From positions 1-64,000 of the forward strand of contig QBVC01000030.1 in the NCBI GenBank assembly GCA_003058495.1: a stretch of DNA of 64,000 bases, given 5' to 3'. Positions 51,309-59,973 of the stretch are shown here, piece after piece. Source of the stretch: a gamma proteobacterium symbiont of Ctena orbiculata. GTDB lineage: Bacteria; Pseudomonadota; Gammaproteobacteria; Chromatiales; Chromatiaceae. Under the pieces are notes generated by a model, which worked only from the letters and a program-made list of their open reading frames with translations, did not search any database and had not been told where the DNA came from. How positions within the stretch are numbered: position 1 is the first letter of the stretch; every line of letters begins with the position of its first letter. The position numbers and the translations under genes were made by a program.

Positions 51309-51959
51309 ATGATCGGCGTCTTCGGCGGCACCTTCGATCCGGTCCATTTCGGCCACCTGCGTACCGCCCTCGACGTGATGCAGGGTGTCGGGCTCGAGGA
51401 GGTTCGCTTCACTCCCCTGCATGGCGCGGTCCATCGCGATCAGCCCCAGGCTCCCGCGGAGCTCAGGCTCGAAATGGTGCGGCTTGCGGTGCGTCCGCAA
51501 GCGGGCTTTGTCGTCGATGACAGGGAGATCCGGCGCGCGGGAGACTCCTACACGGTCGACACCCTCGCCAGCCTGCGCCGGGAACTGCCGCAAAGGCGAC
51601 TCTGTCTGCTGCTGGGCATGGATGCCTTCAGCGGCTTCGCCGATTGGCACCGCCCCGATGAGATTCTCAAGCTGGCCCATCTGATCGTGATGCATCGTCC
51701 GGGGGAGGCGGGTCCGGGAGATCCGCGGATGAAACTGCTGATTGATGGCTCCCTGGTCTCCTCGGCGGATCAGCTGATGGCGAAGGATCATGGTTCGATT
51801 CTCCTTCACCCGGTGACTCAGCTCGATATCTCGGCGAGTCAGATCAGGAAACTCCTCGCAAAGGGTCGTACAGCGCGTTTTCTTCTCCCTGAGGCGGTAT
51901 TGCAACTCATTGAAAAGAATGGGCTTTATAGTGCATATCATACAAAAGAGCCACAATAG
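51309..51959 (+). CDS. nadD: Nicotinate-nucleotide adenylyltransferase
   Basis: 216 residues. GVFGGTFDPVHFGHLRTALD holds the HxGH nucleotidyltransferase motif, and DISASQIRKLLAKGR the ISSTxxR-like motif near the C-terminus. It adenylates nicotinate mononucleotide in NAD synthesis. It belongs to the proA-nadD-rsfS set, with rsfS 83 bp downstream. Confidence 0.96.
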   Translation: MIGVFGGTFDPVHFGHLRTALDVMQGVGLEEVRFTPLHGAVHRDQPQAPAELRLEMVRLAVRPQAGFVVDDREIRRAGDSYTVDTLASLRRELPQRRLCLLLGMDAFSGFADWHRPDEILKLAHLIVMHRPGEAGPGDPRMKLLIDGSLVSSADQLMAKDHGSILLHPVTQLDISASQIRKLLAKGRTARFLLPEAVLQLIEKNGLYSAYHTKEPQ

Positions 51960-52042
51960 GTTATGCTTGAAACAGAGATTGGGTAAAATCGCCCCTCCCC
52001 GGTGACCCGGTCTCATAACTTTGGCAACAGATACAGGACTCA

Positions 52043-52402
52043 ATGCAAATAGAAGAACTACGAGACGTCGTTCTGCTAGCGCTGGACGACATGAAAGCGA
52101 AGGATGTGGTGGTACTGGATGTACGAGGAAAGACCAGCATAACCGATATCATGATCGTCGCCAGCGGCACCTCCGACAGGCATGTGAAATCAATCGCCCA
52201 GACCGTGGCCTTTAAAGCAAAGCAAGCCGGTGAAATGCCCCTCGGTACCGAGGGGATGGAGGATGGCGAGTGGGCGCTGGTGGATCTCAACGGGGTTGTG
52301 GTGCACGTGATGCAGCCCAAGGTGCGGGACTTCTACCATCTTGAGCGGCTGTGGTCGCTGGATGAGCCGGACAAGGCCCCGCAGAAACTCAAATCCATTT
52401 AG
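52043..52402 (+). CDS. rsfS: Ribosomal silencing factor RsfS
   Basis: 119 residues. [33 protein letters not shown] and the C-terminal [14 protein letters not shown] with FYHLERLW are hallmark blocks. It binds uL14 of the large ribosomal subunit and blocks subunit joining in slow growth. In many relatives rlmH follows; here a WYL regulator does, 15 bp later. Confidence 0.96.
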   Translation: MQIEELRDVVLLALDDMKAKDVVVLDVRGKTSITDIMIVASGTSDRHVKSIAQTVAFKAKQAGEMPLGTEGMEDGEWALVDLNGVVVHVMQPKVRDFYHLERLWSLDEPDKAPQKLKSI

Positions 52403-52417
52403 GCCCTGATACGCTGC

Positions 52418-53386
52418 ATGGATCGGTTTGACCGGATATTCGAACTGAACCGTATCCTTCAGGCAGCCCGCTACCCGGTTTCAAGACAACAGTTGGAGCA
52501 GGAGCTGGAGTGCTCACGGGCGACCGTGAAACGTCTCATCGAAGAGATGCGCCTCTATCTCAACGCGCCCATCGTCTATGATCGAAAGCTCAACGGTTAC
52601 CGCTACGATCGCCGCGAGGGGGAGATGTATGAACTCCCCGGACTCTGGTTCAATGCCTCTGAATTGCATGCACTGCTCGCGGTGCAACAGTTGCTCGAGG
52701 GGGTTCAGCCCGGGCTCTTGGAGAGCCATCTGCAGCCGCTGAGGAGAAAGATAGATGGGCTGCTCCATCGACAGCAGGGCCAGGGTGAGCCGATAACCAA
52801 TCGAATTCGGCTGATCAGGGCGGCGGCCCGTCCTGCCGGGCCCTTCTTCACCCAGCTGGCCCAGGGCCTGGCAACCCGGCATCGTCTCAAGCTCGTCTAC
52901 TACAACCGTTCCCGTGACCTGGTGAGCGAGCGCGAGGTTTCGCCGCAGCGCCTTACCCACTATCGCGACAACTGGTACCTGGACGCCTGGTGCCACTTGC
53001 GCGAAGCGCTGCGCACCTTTGCCTTGGATGCAATTCGCGATGCGCGCCAGCTGGGCCAGGCGGCACTGGACGTGGAGGAGACGCAGTTGAACCACCACTT
53101 TGCGGATGCCTACGGGATCTTCTCGGGTAGTGCGAGCAACCTGGCAGTGGTGCGTTTTACCCCCCATGCGGCGCGTTGGGTGGCGCTGGAGGCGTGGCAT
53201 CCGAAACAGCAGAGTCGCTGGCTGCCGGATGGGTGGTACGAATTGACCATACCCTATGCCGATCCCTCCGAGCTGTTGATGGATCTGCTTAAGTACGGGT
53301 CCGATGTGGAAGTGGTCTCTCCTCCCGCACTGCGCGATTCGATTCAACAGCGGCTGCAATCGGCGTTGGCTTACTATGACCCGTAG
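52418..53386 (+). CDS. YafY-type transcriptional regulator with WYL domain
   Basis: 322 residues. An N-terminal winged helix (FDRIFELNRILQAARYPVSR; ECSRATVKRLIEEMR) precedes a WYL domain at about residues 140-215 (RHRLKLVYYNRSRDLVSERE; YRDNWYLDAWCHLREALRTF) and a WCX-like C-terminal part. WYL regulators sense ligands, nucleotides or nucleic acid ends and often control stress or defence genes. Here the neighbours are housekeeping, so the target is unknown. Confidence 0.9.
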   Translation: MDRFDRIFELNRILQAARYPVSRQQLEQELECSRATVKRLIEEMRLYLNAPIVYDRKLNGYRYDRREGEMYELPGLWFNASELHALLAVQQLLEGVQPGLLESHLQPLRRKIDGLLHRQQGQGEPITNRIRLIRAAARPAGPFFTQLAQGLATRHRLKLVYYNRSRDLVSEREVSPQRLTHYRDNWYLDAWCHLREALRTFALDAIRDARQLGQAALDVEETQLNHHFADAYGIFSGSASNLAVVRFTPHAARWVALEAWHPKQQSRWLPDGWYELTIPYADPSELLMDLLKYGSDVEVVSPPALRDSIQQRLQSALAYYDP

Positions 53387-53431
53387 TCAATCCCGACTGG
53401 CCCTTCCATTCATCACCACGCCAAGCCGCTG

Positions 53432-53686
53432 CTAGCAGTTCTTTCTCAGCTCTTTGTAGCGACGAATCGCTTTCTTGCGCTGGGTATGGAGGATCTTGAT
53501 CTCGGTCGAGAGCCGCTTGCGCTTGGTGCGATCCTTTTCCTTCGCCAGTTTCTCCTTGGCGGCGCGTTCCTGCTTCTTCAGCTTTTTCAACAACTCTGCG
53601 ATGCGTTCACATTTGGGTCGTTCGGTCTTTTTTCCCGCATCGATCAGGCTCTTCAGCTTGTCTATGATTTTTTCTGCTTGGGGCAT
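53432..53686 (-). CDS. Small basic coiled-coil protein, paralogue A
   Basis: 84 residues from the ATG at 53686, which has AGAGGTA upstream; an in-frame ATG at 53734 adds 16 unlikely residues. The protein is almost entirely helical and very basic, with KLKSLIDAGKK, IAELLKKLKKQERAAKEKL and KRKRLSTEIKILHTQRKK. It aligns without gaps to the product of 59423-59680 (for example L-x-x-E-K-x-x-x-K-x-K-R-L-x-x-E-x-K-I). Function unknown; a nucleic acid or polyanion binder is a guess. Confidence 0.75.
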   Translation of the reverse strand: MPQAEKIIDKLKSLIDAGKKTERPKCERIAELLKKLKKQERAAKEKLAKEKDRTKRKRLSTEIKILHTQRKKAIRRYKELRKNC

Positions 53687-54330
53687 GCTGGCTACCTCTG
53701 GATTACCTGTCTCGTCCCCGCGTTTCCCGACCACCGGTTGCCTTCACATTGTTATCCGTATCGATCGGGGCGACTTTAGTTCCGCCGGCTTGCGTGGCTG
53801 GAGTCAATCCGCTCGTATTGATGCAATCACTTGCCGAAGAGCAGAGCGGGTTTGATACTATTCCCTATGCTGATACCCATCCTCTGAAACCATATAGGCA
53901 GCCCGATGCCCGCGCAAGTTTTTCGCCGTCACTGGCCGATCCGGTTGGGGGGAAACGACGGCCATCCCCGTGCAACGGCGCTATCTCGATGGCAGCGGCT
54001 GCCGTGGCTTGTCATCATAGTTTCAAAAATATGTCATAATTGAAGGCTTAGGGGTGCATGCAACAAATGATTTCAGGTAGAATTATTTCGGCTCAAGTCA
54101 TGCAGTCAACCATGCCCCGACTGAGTCCCTTCAATCCTGAAAGTAAATATAGCCGGGTTTGTGTCGATTCTTTACATTGCAGATTAAGCTGGATGCGAAT
54201 CCCTTGACCCTGCAAGCCCCTAATTGGCCCATGATGTTGGGAGTCTGTTCCGGGTCTTCCGGACTGACAACTCGCTTCAGTACAACCTGTCCGCCCACTG
54301 TGGCAGCTACTAACCTGATCGGTATAGTTG
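53687..54330. other. Gene-free region before the CNNM pair
   Basis: About 640 bp separating the divergent coiled-coil gene and the CNNM pair. The open frame at 53749-54039 has no protein-like character. A short AT-rich block around 54015-54045 (TTGTCA, CATAAT with 20-bp spacing) is a poor promoter candidate. No repeat or RNA was recognised. Confidence 0.45.
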
Positions 54331-55776
54331 ATGGAAGAGTTGAAAACCTTCATCGATACGCTTGGACTCGCAGAAGTAGACTGGGAGCTGCTGCTGCGCG
54401 TCATGCTGCAGGTGTTTCTGCTCTCCCTGTCGGCGGTCTTCTCGGGATCCGAGACCGCGCTGTTCTCCCTCAGCCGGATCGATCTGCAGAAGCTTCGGCA
54501 TAGCCGGGACAAGCACTCCGAGAGCATCCACGCCATGCTGGATGAGCCGAGGCGGTTGATTATCTCCATCCTCTGCGGCAACGAACTGGTCAATATCGCC
54601 TCCGCGGCGAATATGGCGGCGATCCTGTTGCTGCTTTTCGGCGATGCGGATGTCGGCTGGTTCAATATCCTTATCATGGTGCCGCTGCTGCTGTTGATCG
54701 GCGAGGTCACCCCGAAGACCATCGCGGTCAGTTTTCCGGTCAAGTTCGCGACCCGCCTCACCGCTAGGATCCTGCCGCGCTGGATCGTCTTTATCACCCC
54801 TTTGAGAGAGGCGGTAAGGTCGCTCTCCGATCGAATCACCACCCTCATCGTGGGCGAGGCGGTGAGTCGTGAGAACATACTCCACGCCGACGAGCTGCGC
54901 ACCCTGTTGGAGGCGGGGGAGGAGAGCGGTGTCATCGAGGCCACGGAACGGGTGTTGATCGATAACGTGCTGGAGGCCTCGGAGACCGATATCTCCCGCA
55001 TCATGACCCCGGGTCCGCGTATCCAGTTTCTCGATGCGGATCTTCCGGTGCAGGAGCTGATCGAGGCCTTCCGCAACTACCGCCATCCCAGAATCCCGGT
55101 CTATCAGGGGCACTGGGACAATGTCATCGGTTTTATCCATTCCGAGGACATTCTGCGTCTCGTCCGCGGCGGAGGCGATCTGGAGCAGGTGACCCTGGAG
55201 ATGATCCTCAAGCCGGCCCATTTCGTTCCACCGACGAAAAAGGTGGATGAGATGTTCGACTATTTTCAGGCGCACAACACCCGGATTGCCATCGTCCTGG
55301 GCGAATATGGCGAGGTGCTGGGCGTGGTCACCATGAAGGATGTGCTGACCTTCATCTTCGGCGAGATCAGCGGCAAGATGGCGGGCCTGGAGTATTACCA
55401 GGAGGAGGACGAGAACAGCTATATCGTCCCGGGGGACATGCGCCTGACCGACTTTTACAATCTCTCCAATTTCGATATCGAGGATCCGGTGATGGCGACC
55501 ATCGGCGGTGTCGTGTTCCGCCTCTTCGACCGTCTGCCCAAGGAGGGGGACAACATCCGCAATGAAGGCTATGAATTTATCGTCAAGGAGGTGAAGGGGC
55601 TGCGTATCAGCAAGGTCCTGGTGCGCAAGATCACCGCCAGCAACGATGAGCCGCCCGAGGTCGGGGATGAGAGTCTGGAGGAGCGGGTCGATGCGGGAGA
55701 GGAGATCGAATCGCAATCCAACCAGGCCGGAGATGCGGAGATCACCAGGGCAGAGGCGGAGGAGGTGGAGAAATGA
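54331..55776 (+). CDS. CNNM/CorC-type transporter (DUF21-CBS-CorC_HlyC), copy 1
   Basis: 481 residues from the ATG at 54331. The DUF21 membrane domain (about 1-190) shows LLSLSAVFSGSETALFSLSR and LLLLIGEVTPKTIAV with three to four helices. A CBS pair follows (about 200-335; DISRIMTPGPRIQFLD, YRHPRIPVYQGHWDNVIGFI), then a CorC_HlyC domain (YIVPGDMRLTDFYNLSNFDI) and an acidic tail. Members export Mg2+ or act in Co/Mg or Na homeostasis. The stop overlaps the start of copy 2 as ATGA. Confidence 0.92.
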   Translation: MEELKTFIDTLGLAEVDWELLLRVMLQVFLLSLSAVFSGSETALFSLSRIDLQKLRHSRDKHSESIHAMLDEPRRLIISILCGNELVNIASAANMAAILLLLFGDADVGWFNILIMVPLLLLIGEVTPKTIAVSFPVKFATRLTARILPRWIVFITPLREAVRSLSDRITTLIVGEAVSRENILHADELRTLLEAGEESGVIEATERVLIDNVLEASETDISRIMTPGPRIQFLDADLPVQELIEAFRNYRHPRIPVYQGHWDNVIGFIHSEDILRLVRGGGDLEQVTLEMILKPAHFVPPTKKVDEMFDYFQAHNTRIAIVLGEYGEVLGVVTMKDVLTFIFGEISGKMAGLEYYQEEDENSYIVPGDMRLTDFYNLSNFDIEDPVMATIGGVVFRLFDRLPKEGDNIRNEGYEFIVKEVKGLRISKVLVRKITASNDEPPEVGDESLEERVDAGEEIESQSNQAGDAEITRAEAEEVEK

Positions 55777-57038
55777 ACTGGGGCTTTGAACTGCTGCTGA
55801 TCCTCTTCTTTCTCCTGTTGAAGGGTTTTTTCTCGGGATCCGAGATCGCGATGGTGAATTCCGACAAGCTCAAGCTGCGGCATCAGGCGAAACTCGGCAA
55901 TCGGGGGGCCAATCAGGTCCTCAGGCTGTTCAAGACCCCGGACGTCATCCTGGGCACGACCCTGGTCGGTACCAACATCGCCACCGTCACCATTTCGACC
56001 CTGGGGGCCCTTGTCTGTATCGACCTGTTCGGCAAGACCGGCGATCTGATTTCGGTGATTATATTGACCCCGATCCTGTTGATCTTCGGCGAAGTGGTGC
56101 CGAAGAGTGTCTTTCAGCAGGAGGCGGACAGCCTGGTCGGCCGCCTGATCTATATCCTGCGCTTCTTCTCCTACGTCTTCTACCCGGTGATCTTTATCTT
56201 CAGCCGCGTCGCCAGGCTGGCGACCCGGGTCGTGGGCGGCGGGATCGTGCCGCAAAACATGTTCATCACCCGCGAGGAGCTGCGGGTGCTGCTCGACGTC
56301 TCCGAATCGACCTCGGACCCGCAAACCATCGACCGCAAGCGCATCCGCAGGATCATCCGCTTCGCCGACACCACGGTCGGCGAGGCGATGATCCCGCTGC
56401 CGGACGTGGTGGGCTTCAATGAAGTGCGCAACATGAAGGAGGCGGTGAGGCTGGTGATGAAGCACGGCTACAACCGCCTGCCCGTCTACCGCGGCAATAT
56501 CACCAATGTCAAAGGCATCCTCACCCTGGATACCTGGGACCTGATGCTGCCGGACATCGAGGAGCAGCCGATTGCCGACTACATCAGTCCGGTGCTCTAT
56601 CTCTCGCCGCGGCAGACCATCGATCGCGCGCTGCCGATGCTGCAGGCGAGAAAGGACCACATGGCGGTGGTTGTGGACGAGTTCGGTTCCGCGGTCGGCA
56701 TCCTCACCATGGAGGATGTGTTCGAGGAGGTGGTGGGCGAGATCGACGTGGGTTACGACTTCGACGAATATCATCCGAAGCGCCGCATCTACATCGAGCA
56801 TGAGAGCGAGAACAGCCATCTGGTAAGCGGCAGGATGCCGATCTCCGAGATCAACGACATCCTGCATGTGGATTTCCCGGTGGAGGAGGCGCTGACGGTG
56901 GGGGGGCTGATCGTCAGCCGGCTGCGCCACATACCGTCGGACGGCGACTTTATCGAAGAGGCCGGGCATCGCATGACCGTGATCGAATCCGATGAGCGCT
57001 CGGTGGTTAAAGTCAGGATAGAGCGACAGCTGGGGTAA
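55773..57038 (+). CDS. CNNM/CorC-type transporter, copy 2
   Basis: 421 residues. Again DUF21 (LLKGFFSGSEIAMVNSDKLK; LLIFGEVVPKSVFQQEADSL), a CBS pair (GEAMIPLPDVVGFNEVRNMK; YNRLPVYRGNITNVKGILTL) and a CorC_HlyC domain (SHLVSGRMPISEINDILHVD). It lacks the long acidic tail of copy 1 and differs enough to suggest an old duplication. The two may form a hetero-dimer, since CBS and DUF21 proteins dimerise; this is inference. usp follows after 45 bp. Confidence 0.92.
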   Translation: MNWGFELLLILFFLLLKGFFSGSEIAMVNSDKLKLRHQAKLGNRGANQVLRLFKTPDVILGTTLVGTNIATVTISTLGALVCIDLFGKTGDLISVIILTPILLIFGEVVPKSVFQQEADSLVGRLIYILRFFSYVFYPVIFIFSRVARLATRVVGGGIVPQNMFITREELRVLLDVSESTSDPQTIDRKRIRRIIRFADTTVGEAMIPLPDVVGFNEVRNMKEAVRLVMKHGYNRLPVYRGNITNVKGILTLDTWDLMLPDIEEQPIADYISPVLYLSPRQTIDRALPMLQARKDHMAVVVDEFGSAVGILTMEDVFEEVVGEIDVGYDFDEYHPKRRIYIEHESENSHLVSGRMPISEINDILHVDFPVEEALTVGGLIVSRLRHIPSDGDFIEEAGHRMTVIESDERSVVKVRIERQLG

Positions 57039-57083
57039 GGCCGCCGCAACAACAAGACCGATAGACGACAGAGGAGTGTAATC

Positions 57084-57605
57084 ATGCCGGATAGAGCGGT
57101 GAAACAACCTATCCTTGTACCGGTCGACTTTTCTGTGGCATCCGAGGCTGCGCTGTTGAAGGCATTCGAGTTGGCGGAGTGCCTCAAGGTAAGGGTAGTG
57201 GTGCTGCACGTGGTACACGACCCGGTCGACATGCCGGGCTACTACACCAACATGGTGAAGAAGAAGCGGTTCGCCAGGATGCAGGATGCCGCCCGCGTCA
57301 TGCTGGATGACTTCATCAAGAAGTTCCGTAAAAAGCACTCCACCAGGAAGCGTCTGAAACGGGCTGAGCGGATATTGGTCATCGGTCTGCCGGTGACGAG
57401 GATTCTGCAGGTCGCGGAAAAAATCGATGCCTCCATGGTGATAATGGGCAGTAAGGGGATGACCGGGTTCAGGCACCTGATGCTGGGATCCGTGGCCGAG
57501 CGCGTGGTCCAGTTGTCTCCCCAGCCTGTACTGGTGGTGAAGGCCCCGGCCGAGGAAAAAGAGGGCGCTTCGAATGAATCTCAAGGTTCCGCCAAAGATG
57601 CCTGA
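57084..57605 (+). CDS. Universal stress protein (UspA family)
   Basis: 173 residues. ILVPVDFSVASEAALLKAFE is the typical start and GSKGMTGFRHLMLGSVAERV the ATP-binding G-2X-G-9X-G(S) motif, so it likely binds ATP. A long basic central part (KKKRFARMQDAARVMLDDF; KKFRKKHSTRKRLKRAERIL) is an unusual insertion. It lies between the CNNM pair and the phosphate transporter and overlaps the latter by 32 bp. The role is presumably to tune ion or phosphate transport with energy state. Confidence 0.9.
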   Translation: MPDRAVKQPILVPVDFSVASEAALLKAFELAECLKVRVVVLHVVHDPVDMPGYYTNMVKKKRFARMQDAARVMLDDFIKKFRKKHSTRKRLKRAERILVIGLPVTRILQVAEKIDASMVIMGSKGMTGFRHLMLGSVAERVVQLSPQPVLVVKAPAEEKEGASNESQGSAKDA

Positions 57606-59373
57606 GATAAGCCTCAAACAGGTGATAGGCTTGCTTGTCGCGGCACTCTGCATGTCGCTCGCGCTGCCCGTGTTCGCCGATGGCGCTGCGGATGCGGGTA
57701 TCGAGTGGGGTGTCATGGGGATGAAGCTGTTCGGCGGGCTTGCCCTGTTTCTCTTCGGCATGGAACAGATGGCGGATGCGCTGAAGGCGGTGGCGGGGGG
57801 GCGCATGAAGAGCATTCTCGCCAAACTCACCACCAACCGCCTGATGGGCGCGGTTACCGGGGCCTTCGTCACCGCGGTTATTCAATCCTCGTCGGTGACC
57901 ACGGTATTGGTGGTCGGATTCATCACCGCCGGTCTGATGTCCCTGTCGCAATCGATCGGCGTCATCATGGGGGCGAATGTCGGTACCACGATCACCGCCC
58001 AGATCGTCGCCTTCAAAGTGACCAAGGCGGCACTGTTGATGATCGGTGTCGGATTCACCCTGCTGTTCGCGGCCAAGCAGGAGCGGATCAAACACTACGG
58101 CGCCATGCTGATGGGGCTGGGCCTGGTCTTCTTCGGCATGAGTATCATGAGCGACGGCATGAAGCCGCTGCGCAGCTATCAGCCTTTTCTCGACCTGATG
58201 ATCAGCATGGAGGATCCCCTGGTAGGCATTCTGGTGGCCGCCGGTTTCACCGGCCTGATCCAATCCTCCTCGGCGACCACCGGCATCGTGATTGTCATGG
58301 CGAGCCAGGGATTCATCACCCTGCCGGCAGGCATCGCCCTGGCCTTCGGCGCCAATATCGGCACCTGCGTGACCGCCATGCTGGCGGCGATCGGCAAACC
58401 AAGGGAGGCGGTGCGCGCGGCGATCGTGCATGTCATCTTCAACATCGCCGGGGTTGTGCTGTGGCTTGCCTTCATTCCCCAGTTGGCCGAGGTGGTGACG
58501 CTGATCTCCCCAAGCCACCCGGAGCTTTCCGGCGTCGCCCGACTCGGGGCCGAAACGCCGCGCCAGATCGCCAATGCCCATACCATATTCAATCTGGCCA
58601 ATACCCTCATTTTTATCGGCCTGACCGTACAATTCGCCAGGCTGGTGGAGTGGCTGATCCCCGACCGCCTGCTGGAGGAGGAGGGCTTGGCGGTCAGCGC
58701 GAAATACCTGGATGACGAGCTCCTCGCCACCCCGTCGCTGGCACTGGACCGGGTACGCCTGGAGGTGCTGCACATGGGTGAGCGGGTGATGGAGATGGTG
58801 GACAAGATCATGCCCGCCATCCTCACCGGCGATCACAAATCGCTGGACGATGTGGCGATGCTCGATGACGAGGTGGATATCCTCTATGAGCAGATCATCG
58901 ACTACCTCGGCAAGATCAGTAAACAGTCGATGACCGATACCCAGACCGAGGAGTTCCTCTCCCTGATGGCGGCAGTCGGCGACCTGGAGAATATCGGTGA
59001 CACCATCGAGACCAATATGGTCGCCCTGGGCCATGAGCGCATCGATCAGGGCTTCTCCATCAGCGAGCCGACAAGGGATGTGCTCAACGGATTTCAAAAG
59101 GTGGTGAAGAGGTCGGTGGACGGCGCGGTTCAGGCGGTATCCCAACTCAACACCCAGGTGGCGCAGGGTGTCATCGAGATGAAGGATGAGATCAACAGGA
59201 TGGCCGCTTCAGCCGCTGTGCACCAGGCCGCCAGGCTGGTTGCGAAGGAGCCGAACCGGATCGCCGCCTACACCACCGAGGTGGATATCATCGAAAAGCA
59301 GAAACGGATCTACTATTTTGCGAAGCGCATGGCGAAGACCGTCATTCCGCCGGAAGAGATAACAGAGCAGTAG
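57574..59373 (+). CDS. Na+/phosphate cotransporter with PhoU-like domain (NptA-type)
   Basis: 599 residues from the ATG at 57574 (AGAGGG upstream); an ATG at 57598 is an alternative. A hydrophobic leader (VIGLLVAALCMSLALPVFA) is followed by two inverted Na_Pi_cotrans repeats, each with QSSS: QSSSVTTVLVVGFITAG (about 104) and QSSSATTGIVIVMASQG (about 230). The C-terminal part (about 385-599) is a PhoU-like helical bundle (LEVLHMGERVMEMVDKIMPA). It takes up or exports phosphate with sodium across the inner membrane. It shares the CNNM-Usp direction. Confidence 0.93.
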   Translation: MNLKVPPKMPEISLKQVIGLLVAALCMSLALPVFADGAADAGIEWGVMGMKLFGGLALFLFGMEQMADALKAVAGGRMKSILAKLTTNRLMGAVTGAFVTAVIQSSSVTTVLVVGFITAGLMSLSQSIGVIMGANVGTTITAQIVAFKVTKAALLMIGVGFTLLFAAKQERIKHYGAMLMGLGLVFFGMSIMSDGMKPLRSYQPFLDLMISMEDPLVGILVAAGFTGLIQSSSATTGIVIVMASQGFITLPAGIALAFGANIGTCVTAMLAAIGKPREAVRAAIVHVIFNIAGVVLWLAFIPQLAEVVTLISPSHPELSGVARLGAETPRQIANAHTIFNLANTLIFIGLTVQFARLVEWLIPDRLLEEEGLAVSAKYLDDELLATPSLALDRVRLEVLHMGERVMEMVDKIMPAILTGDHKSLDDVAMLDDEVDILYEQIIDYLGKISKQSMTDTQTEEFLSLMAAVGDLENIGDTIETNMVALGHERIDQGFSISEPTRDVLNGFQKVVKRSVDGAVQAVSQLNTQVAQGVIEMKDEINRMAASAAVHQAARLVAKEPNRIAAYTTEVDIIEKQKRIYYFAKRMAKTVIPPEEITEQ

Positions 59374-59422
59374 GGCGCGTTCAGTTTGAAAAAAGTATCA
59401 CCCCAGTTCCGGTCGCGTTAGC

Positions 59423-59680
59423 ATGCAGGGCATAAAAATAGCCCGTCTCCTGGGAAAATATCTGGAGCGGGGCAGGCAGCGGGGCAAGGATGAGCTCGAG
59501 GCAATCGATCAGCTCCTTCACAGGCTCGAGGGAAGGAGGGACCATTTGCAGCACAGATTGCTGACGGAGAAACGGGCCTGCAAACAGAAGCGTCTCAAGG
59601 CGGAGCTGAAGATCGTGGAGATGAAGTTGAAAAAGGGAATGAAGCGCCGGCAGGCCTTCAGCAAGGTCGAACATAGGTGA
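59423..59680 (+). CDS. Small basic coiled-coil protein, paralogue B
   Basis: 85 residues, helical and basic: LGKYLERGRQRGKDELEAID, QLLHRLEGRRDHLQHRLL and CKQKRLKAELKIVEMKLKK. It aligns ungapped with the product of 53432-53686, with a one-residue offset. It follows the phosphate transporter after about 50 bp and overlaps the next gene as GTGA. Function unknown. Confidence 0.75.
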   Translation: MQGIKIARLLGKYLERGRQRGKDELEAIDQLLHRLEGRRDHLQHRLLTEKRACKQKRLKAELKIVEMKLKKGMKRRQAFSKVEHR

Positions 59681-59973
59681 ACGCCGATAAGACCAAGCCG
59701 GATACCCAGACCGCGATGCGCCAACTCATCGATCGGGCGCGCCGGGAGATCCCGTTCGATCTCCCGGCGGAGGCGCTTTGCGGCGACGGCTGCCAAGGTT
59801 GTTCGAGCAAGCTGCTGAGCTATCTGGAAAGCGAGCTGGATGAGTGGGAGTCGAGGCTGGCCGATGGCAGCGTTCCGGATTTCCGCGATCTCAGTCGCCT
59901 GGCCGAAAAATGCAGGAAGACAGCCAGGGTATTGCAGCAGAATGGATTGCTGGAGAAGCTGCCGGCCTCCTGA
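59677..59973 (+). CDS. Small cysteine-motif protein, unknown function
   Basis: 98 residues from a GTG that overlaps the coiled-coil stop. A Cys cluster CGDGCQGC (about residues 35-42) could bind metal or a cluster; a helical C-terminal half (LLSYLESELDEWESRLADG, RLAEKCRKTARVLQQNGLL) follows. Not recognised. The overlap suggests that it works with the coiled-coil protein. Confidence 0.7.
   Translation: MNADKTKPDTQTAMRQLIDRARREIPFDLPAEALCGDGCQGCSSKLLSYLESELDEWESRLADGSVPDFRDLSRLAEKCRKTARVLQQNGLLEKLPAS

Noticed and set aside
50025..52043. 672-codon minus-strand open frame opposite proA and nadD
   Set aside because: It spans two well-recognised genes on the other strand and has shadow-type composition.
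53749..54039. 96-codon plus-strand frame before the CNNM pair
   Set aside because: Random-looking composition, no ribosome binding site and no hydrophobic or family pattern.
55569..57872. 767-codon minus-strand open frame opposite the CNNM genes and usp
   Set aside because: Antisense shadow of genes with clear domains; no start signal or family features.
57469..59145. 558-codon minus-strand open frame opposite the Na/Pi transporter
   Set aside because: His/Asp/Gly-rich shadow; the plus-strand gene has intact QSSS repeats.
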